Assembly (NCBI GenBank): GCA_948960675.1
Contig: CARDPF010000003.1
Span: forward strand, 1 to 26,270
Direction: 5' to 3'
Origin: an uncultured Eisenbergiella sp.
GTDB lineage: Bacteria > Bacillota > Clostridia > Lachnospirales > Lachnospiraceae
DNA length: 26,270 nt
Made by a program: the position numbers and the translations under genes. The notes below the pieces were generated by a model. It was not told the origin of the DNA. It saw only the letters and a list, made by a program, of their open reading frames with translations, and searched no databases. Position 1 is the stretch's first letter. Every line of letters begins with the position of its first letter. Below are positions 1-6,915 of this stretch, piece after piece.

Positions 1-617
1 TACAGCACCAGCACCGCAAGAATCGCCTTGGACAGGGGCAGCACGATCCTCGGAAGCATGGACACATTGCCGCAGCCGTCCAGCCGCGCCGACTCGTACA
101 GTTCGCCGGGGATGTTGTTTTCAAAAAAAGTTTTGGCCACAATCAGATTATACGTCGAAATGGCGGCCGGAATCAATAACGCCCACACACTGTTATACAT
201 TCCCAAATCTTTTACCAGCAAATAAGTAGGAATCATACCACCGCTGAAATACATGGTGAATAAAATGAGCATCATAAAAATATTCCGTCCCGGCAGTTCC
301 TTCCTCGAAAGGGGATAGGCCGCCAAAATGGTCAGTACCACGCTGATCAGGGTTCCCGCCACCGTGTAACAGCAGGAATTCCGAAACCCCCTCCAGATTT
401 CCCCGTTTTCAAACACCATGGTATATGCCTTTGTGGTAAAGCCTTTGGGGAGAAGCAGGACTTTTCCCCGCAAAACCAAATCCGGATCCGAAAAGGACGC
501 CGCCAGCACAAACAGCAGGGGAATCAGCACAATCAAGATCACACATACCCCCAGCACATTTACAATCAGGTCAAAGGCAAAATCACTGCGCATGCTTTTT
601 TTCCAATGTTCCTTCAT
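1..617 (-). CDS. Carbohydrate ABC transporter permease, LplC/MalG type (3' end outside window)
   Basis: This is one of two membrane subunits of an ABC importer for a sugar or oligosaccharide. The frame runs open from an ATG at 617 to the window edge, giving about 205 residues. The stretch at about residues 17-37 is a hydrophobic membrane segment, followed by a typical CUT1 permease opening (ASFSDP, LLPKGFTTKAYTMVF). Further on, 'MYFSGGMIPTYLLVKDLGM' is highly characteristic of the LplC/YtcP branch. The EAA-loop region begins near the cut edge ('ELYESARLDGCGN'). The start has a good ribosome binding site (AAGGAGG, about 6 bases upstream). Only 10 bases separate it from the stop of the upstream permease, so the two are co-translated. 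Substrate cannot be told from sequence; Lpl-type systems usually carry plant or host oligosaccharides. Family call is secure; the C-terminus is missing. Confidence 0.93.
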   Translation of the reverse strand, partial: MKEHWKKSMRSDFAFDLIVNVLGVCVILIVLIPLLFVLAASFSDPDLVLRGKVLLLPKGFTTKAYTMVFENGEIWRGFRNSCCYTVAGTLISVVLTILAAYPLSRKELPGRNIFMMLILFTMYFSGGMIPTYLLVKDLGMYNSVWALLIPAAISTYNLIVAKTFFENNIPGELYESARLDGCGNVSMLPRIVLPLSKAILAVLVL

Positions 618-627
618 CCTGCCCTCC

Positions 628-1539
628 TTACCAAAGACTTGTCTTTGTCATTCTTTTACTGGCAAAATTCGCCCCCACAAGCAGCGCAAAATTGATTACC
701 GAATTGAACAGCCCCACTGCGGTGCTGTAACCGAACTGCCCTTTTTGGATACCGTTTTTATAGATAAACGTGGATATTATTTCACTCCTCGACATATTGA
801 CGCTGTTCTGCATCAGATACGCTTTTTCAAATCCCACAGACATCAGGCTTCCGATCCGCATGATAAACATGATGATGATCGTCCCCATAATACAGGGAAG
901 GGAAATATGCAGGATTTTCTGCATCCGGGACGCGCCGTCGATGGAAGCCGCCTCGTACAGTTCCTGATCCACCCCCGCCAGTGCCGCTATGTAAATGATC
1001 GCATTGAACCCCATGAACTGCCATACGTTGGAAAATACGTACAAGGGCTGGAAGCAGGCCGGTTTGGACATCAGGTCCACGGACGCCATCCCAAACAGGC
1101 TGCCCACCTTGTTAAACAGCCCGTAATCCCGGTTGGAAAAAATGGTCAGCATGCTGACAATGACCACCACCGAAAGAAAATTGGGCATATAGGTAATGTT
1201 TTGAATGACTTTTTTAAATTTTGTATTTTTCACCTCGTTGATCAAAAGCGCAAGGATAATCGGCATGGGAAAGCCGATCAGCATCGTAAATAAACTCAGT
1301 GAAACCGTATTCCAGAGAATATCCTTGAAATAGTAGGAATGAAAAAACTGTTCAAAATAAGTCAGTCCCGTCCACGGGCTTTTGGTAATGCCCAACGTCG
1401 GATTAAATTTACGGAAGGCAATCTGCAGTCCGTACATCGGAATATATTTAAAGATAATATACCACGCCAGGGGAATTGCCAGCATGGCATACAGTCCTGC
1501 GTTCTTCCTGACATTTTTCCATATTTTTCTTACATTCAT
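628..1539 (-). CDS. Carbohydrate ABC transporter permease, LplB/MalF type
   Basis: This is the first membrane subunit of the sugar ABC importer, 303 residues, a normal length for LplB. A longer open frame reaches 1743, but that extension has no ribosome binding site and overlaps the upstream gene. The start at 1539 (MNVRKIWKNVRKN) has an AAAGGGA site about 10 bases upstream and begins like known family members. Visible features are an N-terminal membrane segment (about residues 15-32), the 'PMYGLQIAFRKFNP' segment typical of LplB, about six membrane helices, and the EAA loop 'YEAASIDGASRMQKI', which contacts the ATPase subunit. The protein ends in the usual 'KTSLW'. No ATPase gene is present in the window; CUT1 importers often share a distant MsmX-type ATPase. 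It follows the lipoprotein gene after a 101-base spacer with a strong stem-loop. Confidence 0.94.
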   Translation of the reverse strand: MNVRKIWKNVRKNAGLYAMLAIPLAWYIIFKYIPMYGLQIAFRKFNPTLGITKSPWTGLTYFEQFFHSYYFKDILWNTVSLSLFTMLIGFPMPIILALLINEVKNTKFKKVIQNITYMPNFLSVVVIVSMLTIFSNRDYGLFNKVGSLFGMASVDLMSKPACFQPLYVFSNVWQFMGFNAIIYIAALAGVDQELYEAASIDGASRMQKILHISLPCIMGTIIIMFIMRIGSLMSVGFEKAYLMQNSVNMSRSEIISTFIYKNGIQKGQFGYSTAVGLFNSVINFALLVGANFASKRMTKTSLW

Positions 1540-1574
1540 AAGAGCCGTCCCTTTCTGTGTGTAAGCCATGGCAA

Positions 1575-1617
1575 GGCAAAAGGGGGGGACGGGTCTCCTG
1601 CCCTCCTCCCTTTTGCC
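1575..1617 (-). promoter_or_regulatory. Intercistronic stem-loop between lipoprotein and permease genes
   Basis: A perfect 10-bp inverted repeat (GGCAAAAGGG at 1575-1584, CCCTTTTGCC at 1608-1617) sits in the 101-base gap between the binding-protein gene and the first permease gene. There is no U-tract after it, so it is not a classical terminator. Such hairpins after a binding-protein gene are known to protect the upstream message from 3' exonucleases and so raise the ratio of binding protein to permease. That role is inferred here. Confidence 0.6.
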
Positions 1618-1640
1618 ATTCCCGTTATCCGGTCCGTATC

Positions 1641-3266
1641 TTACTTGAGCGCATCCAGCGCTTTCTGGTAGATTTCTTCCAGTTCCCGGATTCCGATCTG
1701 TTCCAGTGTCTGGCAATACTCGTCCCACATACCAAAATCCCATTCCCCGATAATGAAACGGGTCACAGCCTCATCCCGGTAGGTATTCAAATCCTGCTCA
1801 ATCGCCACCACCCGATCCATGTCGTCTGCGCCCACGGACGGCTTTGCATAATATGCCTTGGGCAGATACGGCTCCAGCACTGCTGCGGCCGCCTTGGTCT
1901 GGTCGCTTGCCACCACGCCGTCGGTCTCATCGTTTCGCAGGCAGGGGAACCCGCCTCCCGGAACCATGTTGATCTTGCCCAACGCCGTCATGAATCCCTC
2001 TTCCGCATTCAATATCTCATCGTTAAACCTGGGCAGACCGTTTTCATCCCTGTAATAATGGGTTCCTTCTTCCCCAAACGCGAAGAACAGTCCTCCCTCT
2101 TCACTGAAGAAATAATCCACCCACCGGATGGCAGCTTCCGGATCCGCGCAGGTATTGCTCAATGCAAAGCTTCCCAGATTCACCCCGGTATTGGCGTCCG
2201 GCCAGAATTTTTCACCGGTAGGCCCGATCAGGGGTTCGAAACCCGAATAATCCAGTTCACAATTCAAAAAAACATCCGAATAAGGCATGTACATCGCTCC
2301 GTACAGTTCCCCCGCAAGGTTGCTTCTCCACGCGGGCCTGTCGTTTTTGTAATAATCCTGCCACAAAAGCCCTTCCTGATACAAATCGTTTAAATATATC
2401 AGGTATTCTTTAAACGCATCGTCGCACAGCCAATTGTGCACCTTGCCGTTTTCGTCCACGTTATAGGTATCCTTGAGCTGGTGTCCCAGCCCGAAGGAAC
2501 CGCCCAGACTGTAAACGGAACTGGGCTCCCGGATTCCCAGCGGGATCTCGTCGTGTTCGCCGTTGCCGTTGGGATCCTCATCCCTAAACGCAATCAGCAC
2601 GTCCTTGAACTCCTCCAGCGTGGTGGGCATTTCCTTCCCCACTGCATCCAGCCATTTGGTATTGATCCACTGTTTGAAATCCATTTTTCCGGTGGCGCTC
2701 AAATCAATGGCGGGAATCGTGTATATATGCCCGTCGGAAGCCATTGTCGCCTGCTTTAACGTAGGATTTTCTTCAAAAAGCTTTGTCAGGTTCGGGGCAT
2801 ACTCTGCAATCAAATCATCCAGTATCATCAGCTGTCCGCTGGTCACACCGTAAGTGGCAACCTCGTTCGCGTTAATTCCGCATTTTAAAAATACGTCCGG
2901 AAGTTCGTTGGAGGCGAACAAAAGCTGTTTGTTTTCTGCAAAACCGTCTGCCGGAACCTCCTGGTATTCCATATGGATGTTGGACATCTCCTCATACTTT
3001 TGCAGCACCCACATGTCTTTCCATTCCGCATGGTTTTGGTCCCGCTGCCCGTACACCGTCAGCGTAATCTTCTCCTTTACAATGGGAAATCCCTCTTTGT
3101 TTAAATTGGAAACCTCCTCCTGTCCCCCGGCAGATTCTGCGGCAGGCTCTGCCTCTGCCTTGGCCCCTCCGCCATCTGCAGGCGTATCTGCAGGCGTATT
3201 GCCGCAGCCTGCCAGCATTCCTGCGCAGCATGCCGCGCATAGTAGTAACGCAACCTTTTTCTTCAT
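1641..3266 (-). CDS. Extracellular sugar-binding lipoprotein of ABC transporter (LplA type)
   Basis: This is the substrate-capturing subunit of the ABC importer, anchored to the outer face of the membrane. It has 541 residues, usual for the large LplA-like class. The N-terminus is a lipoprotein signal: KKK, a hydrophobic stretch and the lipobox LAGC with the lipidated Cys at residue 21. A flexible Ala/Pro/Gly/Glu-rich linker follows (about 22-60), then the mature domain starting 'FPIVKEKITLTVYGQRDQNH'. Internal motifs fit the family: 'DLIAEYAPNLTKLFEENP', 'FRDEDPNGNGEHDEIPL' (a common acidic, possibly Ca-binding loop) and 'ALSNTCADPEAAIRWVDYFFSEEGG'. The ribosome binding site is AAGGAGG, about 8 bases before the ATG. 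It is the first gene of the transport operon, right after the two-component system. The ligand cannot be predicted. Confidence 0.95.
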   Translation of the reverse strand: MKKKVALLLCAACCAGMLAGCGNTPADTPADGGGAKAEAEPAAESAGGQEEVSNLNKEGFPIVKEKITLTVYGQRDQNHAEWKDMWVLQKYEEMSNIHMEYQEVPADGFAENKQLLFASNELPDVFLKCGINANEVATYGVTSGQLMILDDLIAEYAPNLTKLFEENPTLKQATMASDGHIYTIPAIDLSATGKMDFKQWINTKWLDAVGKEMPTTLEEFKDVLIAFRDEDPNGNGEHDEIPLGIREPSSVYSLGGSFGLGHQLKDTYNVDENGKVHNWLCDDAFKEYLIYLNDLYQEGLLWQDYYKNDRPAWRSNLAGELYGAMYMPYSDVFLNCELDYSGFEPLIGPTGEKFWPDANTGVNLGSFALSNTCADPEAAIRWVDYFFSEEGGLFFAFGEEGTHYYRDENGLPRFNDEILNAEEGFMTALGKINMVPGGGFPCLRNDETDGVVASDQTKAAAAVLEPYLPKAYYAKPSVGADDMDRVVAIEQDLNTYRDEAVTRFIIGEWDFGMWDEYCQTLEQIGIRELEEIYQKALDALK

Positions 3267-3307
3267 AGCCTTTCCTCCTTGTACCTTTACCCCGTTTTAT
3301 GCATTCC

Positions 3308-3321
3308 CCAAACCGTTTTCT
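3308..3321 (-). promoter_or_regulatory. Possible CcpA (cre-like) site in the leader of the transporter operon
   Basis: On the minus strand AGAAAACGGTTTGG fits the central part of the catabolite-repression element (GAAANCGNTT) but misses the outer bases. It lies between the candidate -10 box and the lipoprotein start, where a bound repressor would block elongation. The same bases form one arm of a small inverted repeat (AAACCG/CGGTTT). Weak on sequence alone; the sugar-transport context raises it. Confidence 0.3.
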
Positions 3322-3399
3322 TTTCGGTTTCGTCCTGCTGGTATCATTCTACCATTCGCAAATTTTTATTTTTTGTCTATCTTGTCCATTATTTTTACC

Positions 3400-3428
3400 A
3401 TTATATCCAAAATTTTTACATCATGGCA
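3400..3428 (-). promoter_or_regulatory. Candidate promoter of the transporter operon
   Basis: A perfect TATAAT -10 box lies at 3400-3405 on the minus strand, 134 bases before the lipoprotein ATG. At 17 bp spacing the -35 position reads TGCCAT, a poor match. A weak -35 fits a promoter that needs an activator such as the AraC-type response regulator encoded just upstream. No regulator site is evident. Confidence 0.4.
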
Positions 3429-3456
3429 GAAACCTTCTCCTTTTTTGCACCGCTTG

Positions 3457-3526
3457 TTATACATAACAGTGCAGACAGGCCTGCACATTTATTCTACTGG
3501 CCTGTCTGCATTGTCACTGTTATACA
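3457..3526. repeat. Imperfect palindrome, copy A of the TAACAGTTCAGAC repeat family
   Basis: A 12-bp perfect stem (TGCAGACAGGCC at 3470-3481, GGCCTGTCTGCA at 3499-3510) is flanked by related arms (ATAACAGTG on the left, CACTGTTAT on the right, offset by a few bases). The left arm TAACAGTGCAGACAGG (3464-3479) matches 15 of 16 bases of the repeat at 12480-12495. It lies between the terminator of the response-regulator gene and the promoter of the transporter operon. Confidence 0.6.
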
Positions 3527-3533
3527 AAACGGG

Positions 3534-3570
3534 AAAAAATAAGCATGCGGCCCATTGCCCCATGCTTATT
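3534..3570 (-). terminator. Rho-independent terminator of the two-component system operon
   Basis: On the minus strand a perfect 10-bp stem (AATAAGCATG / CATGCTTATT, arms at 3561-3570 and 3538-3547, loop of 13) runs directly into TTTTTT. The stem overlaps the stop codon of the response-regulator gene. It separates regulator transcription from the transporter operon. Confidence 0.85.
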
Positions 3571-5065
3571 CCTTTCCGTTGTGCGCCACGTATTCCTTCG
3601 GCGTTTTTCCCGTATAGTCCTTAAAGATTTTCAGGAAATAACCGTAATTTTTTATCCCGCATTTTGCCGCCACCTCCTTCACCGGCAGCCCTTGCCGCAA
3701 AAGCGCCTCCGCCCGCCCCATCCGGATGCCGTTGAAATAGTCCGTAAAGGTTTTTCCGGTCTCCTCATGAAACACCCTGCTCAAATAAGAGGGGTTTACG
3801 CCGACGCCTGCCGCCACGTCGCTTAAACCTATAGCCTCATGGCAATGTTCCTCCATAAAACGGACGGTACCGGCCACCAGCCCTGAGTAATTCTTTTTTC
3901 CCCCTTTTTGATGCTGCGCCATTTCCCGCAGCACATTCCGGTACAGCCCGGCTATACTGGCCGCCAGCATGTCTTTGCTTTTCCCTTTGGTATAGGTAAA
4001 CAACTGTACATTTTTGGGCACAAAATCCAAATTGATTTCATATTCCAGCGCAAGCCGTTCCAAAAGATCCAGCAGTTCCTTCGTCACCATCAGGTACAAG
4101 GCCTGATCCTTGGGCCCTATGCCCTGGTAAATTTCCTGCACCAGCTTTTCCGCCATATCCACGTTCCCCCTGTCAATGGCGGACAACAGCCGGTTCTGCT
4201 GCCCGATGGTCATGGCCAGACGCATAGTCTGGTTGCTTTTTGTCTCCTGCCCTTCCTCCAGCTTATGGCGCACAAAAGACCGCAGCGCATGATCCCCGAA
4301 AAAAAAGGGGCACGTCTGTACCGACGCAGAAATTCCATACATCCGCCGGATACTGTCACAGCAGGCGATCCGGCTGTTTTCCACCCGCTCCCGGATCCGT
4401 GCCTCCGAGGTCTCCTCAAAAAAGCGGTAAATCAGGACATAACGTCCCTTCTTTGCATACACCGCCAAAACGTCCATTTTCTCCCCTTCCGTCCCCTCCA
4501 GCAGCCTGGCGATCCCGTCCAGCATGGTTTTTTTCTCCTCCTCCGGGTAACCATCCAGACCGGAAAGTTCCACCAGCGCCGCCACCTTGCGGGCATTGTC
4601 CGACGTAAAAGGATTTTCTTCATCCCCCAAAAGCCATCCCCCGGCCTGCAGGCGCAGCTTCTTTTTCAATTCCCAGGGCGAAACCTGTGCAAGCCTTAGG
4701 GCAATGTTTTCCAGCGTCCGCTCCAAAAGCGCCTCCGACAGCCTGGATTTCAAAATGTAATCATGCGCGCCGTTTTTGAGGATTTGCCGCACATAATCAT
4801 AATCGTCATGGCTGCTGACCGCCACCATGGAAACGGCAGGATATTTCCCGGCAATCATTTCCGACAGTACCACCCCGTTTTTTCCCGGCATCGAAACGTC
4901 CAAAATGACCACATCCACATTCCTTTTCCCCAGAAACGCCATCGCCTCTTTTGTATTCTTTGCCTCTCCCGCCAAAGTAAAACGCCCGTCCCCCCACAGC
5001 TGCATGCTGCCGATAAAATTGCGGAATACTTTTTCGTCATCCACGAGCAAAACCGAAAGTCCCAT
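3566..5065 (-). CDS. Response regulator, YesN type (receiver plus AraC-type DNA-binding domain)
   Basis: This is the DNA-binding half of a two-component system, 499 residues. The receiver domain (about 1-120) shows the acidic pair D9/D10 in 'LLVDDE', phosphoacceptor D56 in 'VVILDVSMPG', and K107 in 'DYILKS'. A long central region of the YesN type follows (about 130-390). The C-terminal AraC/XylS domain (about 400-495) has two helix-turn-helix motifs ('IGLSDVAAGVGVNPSYLSRVFHEETG' region and 'VKEVAAKCGIKNYGYFLKIF') and ends 'FKDYTGKTPKEYV', the classic AraC signature. It lies 27 bases after the kinase gene and immediately before the ABC transporter genes, so it most likely activates them. Its gene ends inside a terminator. 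Confidence 0.95.
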   Translation of the reverse strand: MGLSVLLVDDEKVFRNFIGSMQLWGDGRFTLAGEAKNTKEAMAFLGKRNVDVVILDVSMPGKNGVVLSEMIAGKYPAVSMVAVSSHDDYDYVRQILKNGAHDYILKSRLSEALLERTLENIALRLAQVSPWELKKKLRLQAGGWLLGDEENPFTSDNARKVAALVELSGLDGYPEEEKKTMLDGIARLLEGTEGEKMDVLAVYAKKGRYVLIYRFFEETSEARIRERVENSRIACCDSIRRMYGISASVQTCPFFFGDHALRSFVRHKLEEGQETKSNQTMRLAMTIGQQNRLLSAIDRGNVDMAEKLVQEIYQGIGPKDQALYLMVTKELLDLLERLALEYEINLDFVPKNVQLFTYTKGKSKDMLAASIAGLYRNVLREMAQHQKGGKKNYSGLVAGTVRFMEEHCHEAIGLSDVAAGVGVNPSYLSRVFHEETGKTFTDYFNGIRMGRAEALLRQGLPVKEVAAKCGIKNYGYFLKIFKDYTGKTPKEYVAHNGKE

Positions 5066-5092
5066 CCATCCTCCCGTCCTAAGAAGCCTTTC

Positions 5093-6826
5093 TCACGCTT
5101 CCTCTCCATCCGCCGCAAGCCGCAGTTCCACACAGGTAAACATCCCCTCGCAGCTGTAAATGGTGCCGCCGTATTCCGGCCCGTAAATGAGCCGTATCCG
5201 GTTCATGACATTGGAAAATCCGACCCTGCGAAATCCCGACTTGTCCGTTTTTTCCACCTCGGACAAGAGCCTGTCGATTGTTTCCTGATCCATTCCCTTG
5301 CCGTTGTCCATGATTTTAACCACCACCTGACTTTTCTGCCTGCCCACTTTTACCGAAATGACGCCCCCTTCTTCCCGGGTGGAAATCCCGTGTAGCAGCG
5401 CATTTTCCACCACCGGCTGCAAAAGCAGCTTAGGGATCCGAAACGCCCACAACTCCTCTTCCACATCCCAGAGCAGGCTAAAATCATTGCGGTATTTGAA
5501 ACGCTCAATTGTTATATAATTCTCGATATACTCTTTTTCCTCCCACAGGGTAATAAATTCGTTGCGGTCGGAAAGAACGCTGCGCAAGAGTTCCGACAGG
5601 GCCACCGCCACCTGTTCGATCTCCGTCTCCCCCCGCATATGGGCCACATGCTGCATACTATCTATGGAATTATAAAGGAAATGCGGCTGAATCTGCGCAG
5701 CCAAGACGCTCTGCTCCGCCTCCCTTTTTAGCTTTTCTTTTTTCCGCACTTCATCCAAAAGTCCCCCGATGCGTTCCACCATCCCGTTAAACGCCCCGGC
5801 CAGAATCCCGATCTCGTCCTTCGACCCGATTTTTGCGCGCACCAGCAGGTTTCCCCTTTGGATCTCTTTCATATTTTCCGTCAGCTGGCGCAGGTTGACA
5901 CACAGCCGGCCGGAAAGATAGATGGAAGCCGCCGCCGCAAGCAATAGCGCCCCCAATCCGATCGCCAAAAACTTTATTTTCAGCGCTTCCGCGTCCCGCA
6001 AAAGGGATTTGTACGGCATCAGGCTGATCGTGGACATTCTCCCCTTGTCCAGCCCGTATCCGATAAAAAACCGCCTTTCCCCATCCCACTCCAAATAGCC
6101 GGTATTTTGCTCCCCTCCTCTGATTTGACGGTACAATTCTTCTTCCCTTCCGTTCCCCATGGGAGCGTTGGTATAAAACAAATCCCCCCCGGGGCCGTAA
6201 ATATAAATGCTGACCTCCTGCAGGGGCCGGATACGGTACGCTGCGGTCAGGCTTTCATAGTTCATTTTGACCATATTCATCCCCACGGTTTCCCCCCCAT
6301 GGAGCACGGGGCGGCAAAAGAGGACCTCCTTCGTCTGTGCGTCAAACAAAATACCGGCCCTCTCCTGTTCCAGCGCCCTGCGCATGACCGGCATTTCCAT
6401 GTCTTTGCGCATAATCAGATCCGTGCCCGCCTGATAGATTCTTCCCGCCTTTGTGACCAGCAAAATATTCTCGATATAATCCTTCTGGCCCATCAGGCCG
6501 TTCAAAAAGCTGCGCATCCTTTTTTTCTGCAGATAATCCGCGTAGGAGGCCTCGGTCTGGGGCAGTTCCACCCCCGGGAGAATCACCTCCTGTTCCGTCA
6601 CCACCGACAAGGAGATTTTCTCCGCCTCCTCCAGCATATCATTGAAACTGCGGTCCGCAAACGATATATACTGCGTCATATACTGTTCCGTGGTATCTTT
6701 GATCGTGGCGATTTCCGCATAGTAGGAAATCAACAGGGAAGCCAGCGTCGTGCCAAGCGCAATCCCCATGGAGACCAGCAATATTTTATTCCGTATGGAA
6801 TGAATGTCCCAAAATTTTGTGTCCAC
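5093..6826 (-). CDS. Sensor histidine kinase, YesM type
   Basis: This is the membrane sensor partner of the YesN-type regulator. From the GTG start at 6826 it has 577 residues. Domains in order: membrane segment about 14-36; extracellular sensor region about 37-280; second membrane segment about 286-306; HAMP linker about 307-360; His_kinase domain with phosphoacceptor H382 in 'QIQPHFLYNSID'; ATPase domain with N-box 'VVENALLHG' (N475) and 'MDNGKGM' (507-512). The start is uncertain. The frame is open back to a TTG at 6841, and GTG at 6826 has a GGGGGGA stretch as ribosome binding site and gives the usual short cytoplasmic tail. A better site (GGGAGG) precedes an ATG at 6869 that is out of frame by one base. 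No clear promoter separates it from glgB. Confidence 0.94.
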   Translation of the reverse strand: MDTKFWDIHSIRNKILLVSMGIALGTTLASLLISYYAEIATIKDTTEQYMTQYISFADRSFNDMLEEAEKISLSVVTEQEVILPGVELPQTEASYADYLQKKRMRSFLNGLMGQKDYIENILLVTKAGRIYQAGTDLIMRKDMEMPVMRRALEQERAGILFDAQTKEVLFCRPVLHGGETVGMNMVKMNYESLTAAYRIRPLQEVSIYIYGPGGDLFYTNAPMGNGREEELYRQIRGGEQNTGYLEWDGERRFFIGYGLDKGRMSTISLMPYKSLLRDAEALKIKFLAIGLGALLLAAAASIYLSGRLCVNLRQLTENMKEIQRGNLLVRAKIGSKDEIGILAGAFNGMVERIGGLLDEVRKKEKLKREAEQSVLAAQIQPHFLYNSIDSMQHVAHMRGETEIEQVAVALSELLRSVLSDRNEFITLWEEKEYIENYITIERFKYRNDFSLLWDVEEELWAFRIPKLLLQPVVENALLHGISTREEGGVISVKVGRQKSQVVVKIMDNGKGMDQETIDRLLSEVEKTDKSGFRRVGFSNVMNRIRLIYGPEYGGTIYSCEGMFTCVELRLAADGEEA

Positions 6827-6855
6827 TCCGTTTCCCCCCAAAAACTGCAGGAACA

Positions 6856-6899
6856 GGAAAGCGTTTCATAATTCCTCCCGGAACTGTGAAACGCTTCCC
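6856..6899 (-). promoter_or_regulatory. Inverted repeat before the kinase gene, enclosing a Shine-Dalgarno and ATG
   Basis: AAGCGTTTCA (6859-6868) and TGAAACGCTT (6887-6896) form a perfect 10-bp stem with an 18-base loop. On the minus strand the loop holds GGGAGGAATT and the following ATG starts in the stem. There is no U-tract, so it is not an evident terminator of glgB. The arms resemble cre or LacI-family operators only partly. It could be an operator, or an RNA hairpin that controls translation. Confidence 0.45.
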
Positions 6900-6915
6900 C
6901 GTTTTTCTTCCCACA

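Noticed and set aside
418..1293. 291-residue plus-strand ORF over the permease genes
   Set aside because: It overlaps two certain permease genes on the opposite strand, has no recognisable domain and is rich in His/Arg/Pro as antisense frames are.
6859..6896. Terminator for glgB
   Set aside because: The inverted repeat has no U-tract on the minus strand, so termination cannot be supported.
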